From: Galbula dea
Lineage: Eukaryota > Chordata > Aves > Piciformes > Galbulidae
Assembly: GCA_013399015.1 (NCBI GenBank)
Contig: VWZX01006105.1
Span: 558,001-622,000, forward strand
Direction: 5' to 3'
DNA: 64,000 nt
In this document: positions 11,299-22,712 of the stretch, one piece after another
Numbering within the stretch: position 1 is the first letter of the stretch
How the letters are laid out: every line of letters begins with the position of its first letter
Translations under genes and position numbers: made by a program
Notes under the pieces: generated by a model
Database searches by the model: none
Seen by the model: the letters and a program-made list of their open reading frames with translations, nothing else
Told to the model about the DNA's origin: nothing

Positions 11299-14200
11299 AG
11301 AGTACCTTCTTCAGCTTAGGCCACTTTAAGTAGAAGCAAAAAGAAGCACCAAAATCCCAACTACAGGAAATTATATTATTATAGCCAAAGAAAAATAGCT
11401 TCTTCACTTTTGAATATATTATTCCAGATTAAAAGGCAAAGCTATGGATGTTTTCCTTTGCAAAAAATGCTGAAAGCATCACTTAAAACAAGCATTTATC
11501 TAAATTTGCAGACAAGCTGAAATTGCCAAACAGCTCTGTTCACCTGAATGAGTGGTAGAAGACTCATAATGACAAATTCAAATACTTTCCAAAGGAAAGA
11601 AGGATAATGAAACATCCAAACTGAAAGACTGCATTAAGATTCTTTGTAAAAGAAATACTGCAATGATGAACACACTAAGCAAAAGGGTTTTCTCCGAGGT
11701 ATGTATAGCTTTTCTAACCTTCCAGGAGAAAAAAATCCACACAGCCTAGACTCCTTCATTCAGAGGCTTGGAAAACAAGAAAAAAAAAAAAAAGGCAACT
11801 GTTACTCAGGAAAAATGCACATCAGTCCAAATAATAAAGGTGAAGACGACATGCTTCAAGATTCATCAAGGCTGCAAAGGATGTATCACAATGCTTCATT
11901 AGGTCAACAAAGGTACAGGTAAACAAGAGCTAGAGACACCAAATATCAGGGCTAATGAATTATAAAGATGATTCAAATTTCAGTTTTATCAGTTTTCAGA
12001 AGTCTTATTTTAAGACAGCACTGTACCCAAGAAAAAGTGCACAAAGGGAAAATACCTACATAGTTGTGGTACAATAGCAGTAACACTTCAAAACCAGAAA
12101 GCAACACAGTGGTAACCACGTACTCAGTATACTAATAAGTTACTCTTGTAATCTTCCATATGCCTTACTGTCTCTCCCTTCTTAGTTCTCTGGGCACTCC
12201 AGCATTGCTTTTCAGCACCCCAGGACTGCAGTATCTTTGTAACTGATTCTGACTTGCATTTTGAATTCAGAACTGGCTTGCATTGTGGTGAACACGAGTC
12301 AGTAAGCATTCATTCACACTAACCCCATCTGAATGAATTACCTAAGGATGGGAAAAACAATTTGACAAAACAGAGCAGGTGACTCTAGACTGTTCAGGCA
12401 AAGACCTCATTTGAGATGTTTATGTAGAAACCTTGAGCTGTTATTACATTGGAGATTTTTTCCACTGCTTCACAACACACATGAAAAACATAGCCAGTGT
12501 GTGAGAGTATATCAGAATGAAAACTCACTGCTGCCTCCCTAAAAATTCAATAATTAAAAGTAGCTCTATGCTTTACATTCTTACAACAATATTCATAAAC
12601 CCAAATTAAACAGAATTATTTCTTTCTTGCACTAAAATCTCCTACCCCTTAACATGCAGCTCGTGTTTTCCAAGACTGTTACCTGTGTCTGCTTCCTTTT
12701 CTTCTTCAACTCTGCTCCTTACAGCTTCCATTCTCTCCTTCAAAATAGTAACTTTCTCTTGCCAATTTTTAATCCTATCCCAACAGTTTCATCCTTCCCT
12801 ACACATGTTTCATTGCACAGTAATTTCAATAAACAATATGTGGAGAGTTAAGTCAACACCTAAACACTAACTTTAAAATCTGGGAAAGGTGTCACTGCAG
12901 AGAGACTAGGACCCTTATTCCCTCCGTTCCACTAGTCCAAAGGAAGTTAAGAAACCAGTAAAATTATGCTAGTGAATCCAAACACTTCAAATTATCTAAT
13001 CATTGAGAACAGCACACACAGAACAGACAACTGGACTTCATTTACAGCTTTTTTTCATCCACTACAGTCACCATCTTTTGTCATGAAAGATTATGCTTTG
13101 CTATCCACCCTGCCAGCAGCAGATAAGGAAAATACAGGTCAAAGCAGGGGCACAGTTCTCTAATCCTACCACTCCCTTACCTTCTGTGTGTGGATTTTAC
13201 ACACCCATGAATGCTATTTTTACTCACTTCCATTCCTTATAGGTTTCCAAGGTCACATCAGAAAAACCAGTAACCTCCTGCTCTGTTCTACACACAAGGG
13301 TCTAAGAACCATGGTGAAAGAGAACACAATTTGGGACACCCTTTTATTTATTGTTTTTTATAGTTTCATAATGCTTAAGATAAATATGAGGTCATGGAAA
13401 TTCTGGACAGCTACACAGGACAAACTTTTTATTTCCATTCCACGCTTAGGCAAAAAGGTTTTAATCAGACTAAAACATTTCAGTCTTTAGGAGCACTTGG
13501 CAGAAAACATGGGAGGCTATGGCATAACTAATGCACAAAACTTTGTGAAATAACAGACATCTGACTACAAGACACATACATGTGTTCCCTGCAGGCAAAT
13601 CAGGCACATACTGCTTCTCAGCAAAGTGATTCCCTGCATCACCTCCAAGCCTGGCCTTTTTACCTAAACTCCAGCTGTGGCTCATCTCCAAAGCATCAAA
13701 ACTGAGTAAAAGTATCTGCAGATACATCTTGCCAATCACATGTGTAAGAAATAAACATCTCATACATAGATATGAAAAAAAAAATCCTGCCACTCTTCTG
13801 GAAGGCAACAAGGTGAAACATGAAGGCTCAACAGACATGAGTGACAATTGCTTTTATGTGGAACAGAGTGTTAAGGGCCTGTTGAAAGCACCTTTGGTAA
13901 CCATTTGCACGAGGAAGTGTATGCAGAAAACTATGCAAAGATGTAGATGCAGCAGCCTGTGATCACTCATTTAAGGAAGTGCATATGGTTTATACAGGTC
14001 ACATTTAGGACGACTTGGATTTTTACGCCTATTCTTATTAAAAACAGTTGGTTTAGATTCTTTGAAGGCTGATAGCACTTGTGTAGAAAACTGTTAATTC
14101 TATACAAATGAGCAAATTTATTCAGATAAAAGGTAAAATTAGACTACAAAATGTCAAGAAAATAGTGGAAATAGTAAGTGATTTCTTCTTTCTATTTTTG

Positions 14201-14712
14201 TTGAAAAAATACTGCTTATCTTTACATCCTGGATTTTAAGTGAAGCATATAGTCATAAGCATGCCATCTTATTCAGCCTTCACATTTTCACACAGCTACA
14301 CTGTTAGCAGTTGGAGCCATACTCTTTCTTTCCTCACCTAGAAGATAATCAGTGAAGTTAGTTTACTGACCCAGTTGTACAGACCATATTTCAAGATCTC
14401 AAGATCAATCTCTTAGGCAACCCATGCAAAAAGTCAACATACACATTTATCATAGTCAATCTCCTATCTCTCTTGTTCTGTTACTCCTCTACGACAGTTA
14501 TTTGTTTCTATGGCAAATTAATGGCAGTAATAATTCAAATTTTGCCAATCTTCAGCTAAAATTTTTGCTCCCTCTGGTGGAAGCAGTGAAAGCAAGGATT
14601 ATTCTCTGAATTCACCTTACCCCCAGAAGCCCTAGAGCCAAGAAAAAAAACTTTACTCTCCTAGAATCATCCTCATCTCACAGAAAGTTTAAATATCTCC
14701 AATTTAATGACA

Positions 14713-15784
14713 GATCATAGAATCATAGAATGGGTTGGGTTGGGTTGGAAGGGACTTTAAAGATCATCTAATTACAACCCCCCTGCCACAGGCAGGGACA
14801 CTTCCACTAGACCAGGTTGCTTAAGACCTCATCCAGCCTGGTTTTGAACACTGCCAGGGGTGAGGCATTCACAATTTCTCTGGGCAATCCATTCCAGTGT
14901 CTCATCACCCTCACCATAAAAAATTTCTTCCTACTTATCTAATCTAAACCTAGTCTTTTTCAGTTTAAAAACATGACGCCTCATCCTATCACTACACTCC
15001 CTGATAAAAGAGTTCCACTCTATCTTTCCTCTAGGCTCTCTCTAAGAACTGGAATGCTGCTATGAAGTCCCCCCCAGTCTTCTCTTCTCCAGGCTGAAGA
15101 ACCCCAACTCTCTCAACCTGTCCTCATAGAGGAGGTGCTCCAGCCCTCTGATCATTATTGTAACTCTACTCTGGACCCACTCAAGCAGAACCATGTCTTT
15201 CTTATGCTGGGAGCCCCAGAGCTGAACACAGTACTGCAGGTGAGGTCTCACCACTGCAGAGGAGAAAGGGAAAATCACCTCCCTTGACCTGCTGGCCACA
15301 CTTCTTTAGATGCAGTCCAGGACGTGACTGGCCTTCTGAGCTGCAAGTGCACATTACTGGCTCACACTCAGTTTTTCTTCCACCAAGACCAACAAGTCTC
15401 CACAGTGCTGCTCTCAATCCACTCACTGCCCTATATCAGTGCTTAGGGTTGCCCCGACCCAGGTGTAGGACCTTGCACTTGGCCCTGTAGAACTTTGTAA
15501 GGTTCACACAGGCCCACCTGTCAGGCCTGTCAAGATCTCTCTGAATGGCATCTCTTCCCTCCAGCATTTTGACCACACCACACAGGTTGGTGTCGTTGGG
15601 AAACTTGCTGTCCCTGTTGCTGACTGAGATGGTGAACAGCACCAGTCCCAGTACTGACCCCTGAAGGACACCACTCATCACCAGTATCCACTCATCCATC
15701 AAGCCATTGACCACAACTGAGTGTGGCCATCCAGCCAATTCCTTATTGACTAAGTGGTACATCCATCAAACCCATGTGTCTCCA
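14713..15784 (-). repeat. CR1 LINE, about 1.07 kb, minus orientation, with reverse transcriptase remnant
   Basis: This is the longest CR1 in the window. The 3' end is at 14713 (ATCATAGAATCATAGAATGG with GGGTT repeats) and the element runs 5'-wards to about 15784. On the minus strand it encodes recognisable ORF2 parts. Between about 15760 and 15440 lie HSVVVNG, SGVLQGSVLGLVLF, FPNDTNLCGVV and LTKFYRAKCKVLHLGRGNP. Further 3' is SRSREVIFPFSSAVVRPHLQYCVQLWG and the LRELGFFSLEKRRLGG block. The reverse transcriptase catalytic box, normally F-A-D-D, reads F-P-N-D, and the frame is broken by stops and shifts, so the copy is dead. It sits in intron 1 in the same orientation as MBOAT2. The 5' part of the LINE is missing. 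Confidence 0.95.
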
Positions 15785-18700
15785 TTTCATGAAGAGAAGC
15801 CATTTGTCAACAGACAACCAGCAACACAGTGCCAGAATTAGAAATGGACCGAGGTCCAATGCACTTAGACAGGCTTCAACTGCAGAAACAAATATAAGTA
15901 CAGATAGGAAAACCAGAAGACTATGTGAGAGACATAAATACACCCAAGTAATTCAAGCTGCAACCTCAATGCATTATGCAACTCATGATTCTCAACAGCT
16001 AAGTTTTTATGATAATGCTTCCCATACTTCTCTTTACCTGCCAAGAGCAGGAAGGAAACAACTACTTTTATTCCCTCTCCCCTAATAAGACAAAAGGAAT
16101 ACTGTGGTACACTAACGTTCATTAACTTTAAGTAGCCAAGATGACACAGTTGTCAACACGATGTGCCCTTTGCTAAGCAGTAAACTTTGTTTCTCCAAGA
16201 AGTGAAAAGATAGAGCTCTTACCACACTTTTCACTCCCTAAGGAGAGAATGTTTTTTCTTCCTAGAACAAAATACAGAGGAAAGGTGTGCAAGTTCACCT
16301 TCCTTATCTACAGAGATAACCATAGGTTCTTGTTCACATCAAGCATCTTCCCCTTACACCAAATGACTGAAAATAACAATAGAAAAACTGGAGCAAGCAG
16401 CCTATCAAAGCCACATTAGCTGTTACAAGCAGCCATTTCAGTTAAGGTAGTGCAAAACAAAGAGCTAAAGGAAGGATTAACATAGTGACAAGTTGTCACA
16501 TAATACCTTGTTGGGGAATATACACAGAAGTGGAAAACCAGCTCTTCTCCATTCTTATAGCTAACTAGTACTCCAGTACCAGGAAGAAAGGTCTAGGAAC
16601 AGCAATCTTTTAAAGCAACAAAGCTTTGCTCTTCTAACACAGTTGGGCAGAGAAGAGACTGTTCTTACAAGTGTGTCAAATGGCTCTGGCAGAGCTGTCA
16701 TGCTCCATCCTTTACATTGATCTCCAAGTAGCACATAACCAACATCATTCTCAAACAAATCTGTGCCTCTAATTCTACCAAGCATAAATCAAAAAAGTAA
16801 TCACTTTCAATCCACACAAAGATGAGGATCTGATTAATAACTTTAATTTTAGAGATAGCAGCTCTGTCTCTAACTGAAATTTCTACTGCCATTCACTGCC
16901 AAATAGGCAAGGTTCTTCTGTCCATTTGTTTGAACACCCAGACAGCAGAGTAACATTGACACATGCTACCCGGATTTGTCCCCCAGAGTAACATGCTTTT
17001 GCCTTCACCAAAACTTTACAGCAGGAGAGGTAGACAGTAATGGCTTAAATGTAAATCACAAACCAACATTTTGGATATAAAGATTAGTATCTACTTGTGG
17101 TCAAAACTGAAACACAGAAGCAGAGGAAAAAAAACCATTCATCTCCACCAGTGCTGGTATTACTCTGGAGTGCCCATTTCAAGTAACTGCTCCACTGGTA
17201 TGATTGTAGTCATGATACAGATTTAGATCAAGTGGTAGAAACAACTTACGACTCAGAAGACCTTTATTCTTATTTTCTTTCTTCAAAGCACTGCTACATT
17301 TTCATACTGAGTATGCCTATACGTATGACACTCAGTGATACTAATCTTTGAGCACACACCCCCAAGAGTTATCAGCACTTTCTTTGCTTTTCCTTCTCTG
17401 CCCTCATTCTCTCCTTTACTACTTTGATTTGATTACACTGAACATATTCCACATTCTTTCTCCATTACAAACTTACTATCAAGACAGACTCTTGAGCTGA
17501 AAGGTTACAATGACATAACTTGCTTTTCTTTAATCAGTTATAGATGCATTCTCCTCAGTGCAGCGTGTTTTTTAACTGTTCAATTCATATTCCAGTCACA
17601 ATTGGTGCTCTTCATCCACAACTGAACCTATCTTATGTACAGTCCACTGGTGTCTAAAATCAATGCATTATTTTTTTATTGCTTATAAGAAATCTTCTAA
17701 ATCATATGTTTAGTCATTCTCCATTGTGATTATTTCCAAAAGCTTCAACAGAGCTCTAACAGTATTTTATAAAAACATCTTGGCTTTACAGGAGCACCTG
17801 TTGCAAAACATTCAATACAGGGAAGTTTTCCAGACTTTGGAAAACAGTAACTTTATTATGATAAAAATGCTATACCTGCAATATTTAAATAAATTTGGTA
17901 AGAGCAGTAATTGTCATGAGGCAATTAAATGTATGACTACTCTTAAGAACAATTATTGTACTACACTAGTATCATGCCATAAAAAGATGGTCATCTCTTG
18001 TTTTACAGTACCTCGTAGAAGCTACACACTTAATGGAAATAAATGCACACACAGCACCTGCCAAGAGCAGCTCACAGCCTGCACTTATGAAGGAGGCACT
18101 GAGCCACATAGTGCCACAGATCTTGGACGCAGGTATCACTGCCAGTTGTGAGCAGTATCTATTGCATCACAGCAAGCTCAATTTCAACTTGCCTGGTTTC
18201 ATCAGTTTGCCAAAAGATACTTTTTTTCATGTGTATCCTCAACTTAAGGTTCCATTAAAACAAATGGCTGGGAGAGCGATGGGAGAAAAAGTCCACAGTT
18301 CAGTCATTTCCAAAACGCTCTCACTAGACGTGCTTCTTCCTTTGCATTTTGTTTCCAGCTAAGTTTTTCCACTCATTAGGTGTATCATCATCCTCTACAT
18401 AAGCACAGACCCTTTTCCTAGATGTGTTTCATGAATGGAGATTCCTGATTTTATTAATAATTCCTCACATGAAATTTCCTGACGCTACAAAATTTATAGG
18501 CTTTACTTGGTTACTTTATTTATGTATTCGTAGGCACACAAATATTTTGTAAATGTAGTAGTTCTAGACCACTTCTTCCATCAACAAACGTTCTTGTACA
18601 ACTTCAGTTATTAAACTCTGCAAACCTGCTTCCCAACCTTATTCTGCAATCTGCTGATGTTCTCTTGTAGAAGCAGGACTAACTACCTTCAGGAATTTTT

Positions 18701-19161
18701 GTATGACCCGGACAAAAGATACCACAAAAACGCTCTGCCTACAAAGTACATATGAATTCCCAACAGCATTGTGTGCAACACGCATTATTATTTAACGCTG
18801 CATTTAAAAACCACTGGCAGACACATCTAGGCACAGCACACCGCTTTGCGTTTGCAATTACGACTCAACCTTCGTACAGCTAATACCGGTCCCGCTCCAG
18901 CTGCGGAGCCACATCTGGCCAAAGCTGGATGCCAACAAGTTGGCCCGGCCGCGACCGAGCCCCGCGGCCTGACGGCAGCACGCCCGCAGCCGCGCCCCTG
19001 CAAACCGAACCGAACTGAGCCCAGGATGCGGCCGCGCCGCTGGACCCGCCGGCGGCGGGCGGGGCGCGCGGCGCGAGCNGCGCTCGCCCGGCACGGCACC
19101 GCCCCTCCTCGGCGAGCCCCCGGGAAGCAGCAGCGGAACAGGCGCCTCTCCCCACCCTCAC

Positions 19162-19233
19162 CTGGTCGACGGGCAGCCGGACGGCATTGCTGAGGGGCTG
19201 CAGCAGCGTGGAGCCCGTGGTACTGGTGGCCAT
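19162..19233 (-). CDS. MBOAT2: MBOAT2 coding exon 1 (start codon to first splice donor)
   Basis: This exon encodes the first 24 residues of MBOAT2 (also called LPLAT2), an integral ER-membrane lysophospholipid acyltransferase that transfers acyl chains, mainly oleoyl, from acyl-CoA to lysophosphatidylethanolamine and related lysophospholipids in the Lands cycle. Read on the minus strand from the ATG at 19233 the peptide starts MATSTTGSTLLQPLSN and ends LPVDQ. It is followed directly by a good donor (CAG|GTGAGG) in phase 0. The start has G at -3 and G at +4. The frame joins exon 2 exactly, giving ...LPVDQ|VNFVVCQL..., which is the family's N-terminal arrangement. The paralogue MBOAT1 has a similar DQVNFVVCQL junction, but the STTGSTLLQPLSNAV stretch is that of MBOAT2. 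The frame stays open upstream, which means little in GC-rich DNA, and I see no better in-frame ATG. The 5' UTR length and transcription start are not visible. Confidence 0.9.
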
Positions 19234-19456
19234 TGCGAGGGCACCTCCTCCCGCACCGGGAAAGCGGGCGACAAGGCCGGGGCACCGCTCCCCTCCGGGG
19301 CTCCCGCAGCTGCGGCAACAACGGCGGCGACGCGCGAAGAGCCCTAGCCCCGCACAACGCCGTGACAACAAGGGGCTGGCGCGGCCCCGCCACCGACTGA
19401 CAGCGCCAGCGGCCAACCCGCGCGCGGCGCTGTCGCGGAGTGACAGGCGGACTGGC

Positions 19457-19487
19457 CCAATCCCCGCCCCTCGGCGGGGTGGGCGGG
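19457..19487. promoter_or_regulatory. CCAAT box next to two GC boxes
   Basis: CCCAATCCCCGCCCC runs from about 19456 to 19470 and is followed by GGGGTGGGCGGGAC. A CCAAT box (an NF-Y-type site, inverted relative to MBOAT2) within 25 bp of two Sp/KLF-type GC boxes is a common core of TATA-less promoters. It lies about 225 bp upstream of the MBOAT2 start codon. Function is inferred from motif and position only. Confidence 0.5.
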
Positions 19488-19767
19488 ACGATGCCGCTCC
19501 CCTCCGGCGACCGCCAAGGCTGCGGTCCTCTCCGTGGGGCGGGAACGGGAAGGTGGTGCCCTGGCGGGAGGGGGTCGGTGAGGTAAATTACGGGGCGGCC
19601 TGAAGCGGGAAGGGAAGGTGAAGGGGGTAGTACTGTGGCGGTCGCTTCGTACTGGGGGCAGACAGAAGCTGTACGCAGGTACCGCGCAGGGCCCGGAGCG
19701 GCCTCGCTCAGTGCCGAGCGGGGCAGTGGTCCAGCCGCTGCAGGGGTTCAACCTCGCCTCGCCTCCA

Positions 19768-19795
19768 CTCCCCTCCCCTCCCCTCCTCTCCTCTC
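19768..19795. repeat. Homopyrimidine mirror tract / G-rich on minus strand
   Basis: This is an uninterrupted 28-nt pyrimidine run made of CCCCT units followed by CCTCTCCTCTC. The first 18 nt form a perfect mirror repeat, which can adopt triplex (H-DNA) structure. On the minus strand the same tract has three G4 runs plus GG pairs, so it could form a G-quadruplex. It lies about 535 bp upstream of the MBOAT2 ATG at the right margin of the CpG island. Confidence 0.7.
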
Positions 19796-20499
19796 GCCTC
19801 GGAGCGCCTTGCCTGTCCGCGGCGTTTGGAGCTCTGGCCTGCACCGAGATGGCCTCAACCTCGCCGAAGGCACCCGAGGGGAAATGTTATCTACCTGTGC
19901 GGGGTGTGCAAGCAGGGGTGGCCTGGCAGGGAGCTCACCGAGGGAGCGGGGTACTGGCAAGACTGGCGCGATAGGTGCCAGGCGGTGGTCAGCCCAGGTA
20001 GCAGGTGTGGAGGTATCTATCACTGAGGGTAGCACAAAACCATCTGCGAAAAAGTGTATGTTGAGGTAATGAAGAGATAAGCCTCCACACAGAGGCAGCT
20101 CAGTATCTGTGTATGAAATGGTTAATTGAGTGATGGATACACACAGGGTATGAGGGTGGACTGGCACCTTGAAGAACTTCAAGTGGTGATGCCAATAGTG
20201 ATAAATTGGTACACAGCACAATCTTCTACCTGTCCAGTCAATGCTATCCAATGTGAAATGGAGTGAAGTCTTGAGTGAAGGCTTCATGCGATGACCTTGT
20301 GCAGAGGGCTACTTATTAAATCATTCTGGTTTATTGCCATGCCTGCCTCTTTTATGTTAGAGCTCTCTGTGGAGTTTTTAATGAAATAACTGTAACCTTA
20401 ATTGTTCTAGTGATATGATGAAGGAGGCTCCAAAAGGACATACTGCTTTTATCTATCAAACTACTGAAGAATCCTGGATCTCTTCAAAGAAAACTGCAA

Positions 20500-22712
20500 G
20501 TTATTCGTTGTACTTTAATAAACATTTTTAATAATTTTGTATTATACCTCTAAACCATGCTGCAATCAGTAATTTACCCTCTGTGCCATTATGGCCTAGT
20601 TTGCTGTATGAAAGAAACACAACACAAAAATGTCATCATTTTAAGTATGTGAATGATGAAATACCTTGTCCAATATCATGCTAACAGTCTGAACCATGTC
20701 TGAAGTAGTGGCTAGGTGTAGTGATTTACATAGCCATTTAAGTTCATAGTTAATGGTAATTGGTAGTAGTAGGAAAAGAGAGGTAAGTGTAATTACCTGG
20801 AAACATCCGCTGTTTTTCGTACTGAATTGCAGACCACACACTGTATTTATGTTTCAGCTTGTGGTAAGGTCTTTTATCTGCCTTCAAAGAGACTGGGTAA
20901 TAGGTACAAATAAGTGTTTTTAATTAGATTTCTTCACTGCATGACAGGCAATTACAATTGTGGTAGCACCTGCAGCGTCAGAAGCACTAGCGTGATGGTT
21001 TTGTGGTAAAGCAAAGAGACCTGCTTTCAGAAAGGAGAAAAAAACCAAAACAAACTTTTCCAAATTAATTCTGAATGGGTCCCTTAAATCTACACCTGCA
21101 AATTAGATATACATGTGAGTAACTTCATATGAGTGCAGTGCCACTAGGCTCAGAATGGTCTGCATTACACTGTACATGTGTATGAGCATTTAAAGAATAA
21201 GCTCATTTTATCTGGTTTTCTTTTAGTAAGGAGGCATACACCTATGCACAAATCTTTGGAAACCTTAATCTAAACATTCTCAAAAGAAGCCACAAAGGAG
21301 TGCCTTTAGAAAAGGCTGATTGCAAATTCTGAATCATAGTCTAGTCACAAGAAATTATTCTGGTGTATCTATATAAATCCATGGAGGTGGTGTTGCTGAG
21401 GCTTTTGTGTAATATTTGCAGCAAATAATTGACCTACTGAATGAACTCTTTACTTTCAAGTACTTTACTTGTATGACACTATACAACAAAGAACAAAATG
21501 CCTGAGAACAGGTTCATGATATCACAGCATAAATGTCTGATGGTTTTAAAACACAGCCCTTCTGTAATTTGTATTGGTTTTTTTCAATGTGTGTGTTCTT
21601 GTAATGCTCAGTAAACACAAAAACATGCTTCCCTGTATGATTCCTAGGATCTTAGGAGTTCATACTTAAAACATTTATCTATACTGTAAATTACAGTAGT
21701 ATTATAAATACTTTGCGTCTATGGCATTCAGTTACATAAATACATCTTTCACAAATTTACACTGCAGAAATGCTGTGTTTTGGAAGAGCTTCTTGTGCTG
21801 TTATTTAGGAAGGTGTGTGTTGGGGATGAAATAAAAGAAATGCATCTTGAAAATAGTCACAAAATAATAGTCCCTTTTTCAGTAACAGGGGAGATTGGTT
21901 ACATGAAAGAACAAAAGGGGTCCTGTCCCACAGAGCTTATAACTGATGTTCGTAGTTAAAAGTGAAGTGTACAAATGTTGGCTGAGAAGAAAAGTAACAG
22001 GAAAATAAGCAGTTTCTGCCAGAGAAAAAGTAACTTGTCTTTGATGTCTGCTGTAAAATGTATGGCAAGGGCTTTCACAGGCACTGCAGCAAAACTGGAT
22101 CTTCTGCTTTTCCTTTTTTTTTCCTAAAGAAGATTTCTTTACCTATATTTTCAAAGAACTTCCTGCCTATGTGAAAATACTCTGTTGTGTGTGAAGATGG
22201 CATGAGGCGTTTGCTGACGACAGGTAGTGTTCTGCATCATGCTGATGCAGTAACAGTGCAATTAGTCCTGAAAGTTAAATTATGTTGAAAAATAAGGCTG
22301 GTGAGTGATGCAAAGAAACTAATGTACTCAGAGCAGTGAATTATAAAATTTCACATAAGCAGGACAGTTTTAAATAAACATTACTTAACTTTACTATTGG
22401 TTTAAATATTTTATGTAAGTAAACAAGTGGTATTCCCACAAGGAACTTGTTTCCACCAAGGGCTGTCAGTCAGATACAGAAGGACATGTTGATTTAAATA
22501 ATCCCTGGAGAGTGGCTTGGCATAGCATGAACTTCTTCTGATGTTCTGCGATTCAGTTTTTATGGTCCTGTAAGTGCTTGTAATTATTGGGTATAAAAAT
22601 AATCACAAAGGCCTCTCTCAGCTCTACAAATATTATTTAATCTGACAGAATGATGTAACAAACACTGAAAGTTTCCTGTAAACTTTCTTTGTTTGAATGA
22701 CAATTTTAAGAC
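20500..22712. other. AT-rich intergenic stretch
   Basis: No coding exon is recognised. It contains one copy of a 40-bp segment (21468-21511) that recurs at 23416-23457, and near 21925 a short phrase, CCTGTCCCACAGAGCTTATA, seen in old amniote interspersed repeats. Nothing else can be supported. Confidence 0.6.
21468..21511 (+). repeat. Dispersed direct repeat, copy 1
   Basis: CTTGTATGACACTATACAAC followed by AAAGAACAAAA matches 23416-23457 with a single difference over about 31 bases, then diverges. The copies lie 1.95 kb apart. The family is not recognised. Confidence 0.7.

Larger units (their letters stand above)
1690..19161 (-). other. MBOAT2: MBOAT2 intron 1 (about 17.5 kb)
   Basis: This long first intron is bounded by the CAG|GTGAGG donor of exon 1 and the ACACAG acceptor before exon 2. 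It is AT-rich and contains three CR1 copies (8874-9097, 11226-11298, 14713-15784), weak MIR/L2-like matches near 3.5, 4.35 and 7.2 kb, and several small simple or tandem repeats. The remaining stretches, including 1.7-3.4, 4.4-7.1, 9.1-11.2, 11.3-14.7 and 15.8-18.8 kb, show nothing I can name. Open frames there, the longest about 141 codons at 17726-18151, match no family I know and lack coding character. Confidence 0.85.
18885..19850. promoter_or_regulatory. CpG island promoter of MBOAT2
   Basis: This stretch of roughly 1 kb is very GC- and CpG-rich, in sharp contrast to AT-rich DNA on both sides, and it contains MBOAT2 exon 1. Candidate promoter elements upstream of the ATG are a CCAAT box at 19457-19461, GC boxes at 19462-19470, 19480-19487 and 19535-19543, and a GCGGGAA-type E2F/ETS-like site near 19604. 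There is no TATA box. This is the usual form of a broadly expressed vertebrate promoter. CpG-rich sequence continues about 600 bp upstream of the start codon, so divergent transcription to the right is plausible but not shown. One base at 19079 is N. The island boundaries are estimated by eye. Confidence 0.85.

Noticed and set aside
11778..11795. Poly-A run as a possible processed-pseudogene tail
   Set aside because: The upstream sequence shows no polyadenylation signal at the right distance and no recognisable coding remnant.
17726..18151. 141-codon open frame on the plus strand in MBOAT2 intron 1
   Set aside because: It begins with GTG rather than ATG, composition is that of AT-rich DNA, and there are no motifs or splice signals to support it.
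18827..19416. Long overlapping open frames on both strands in the CpG island, including an in-frame N-terminal extension of MBOAT2
   Set aside because: High GC removes stop codons, so the frames are expected. No ATG in good context lies upstream in the MBOAT2 frame within the stretch I read, and the frame past the exon 1 donor is intron.
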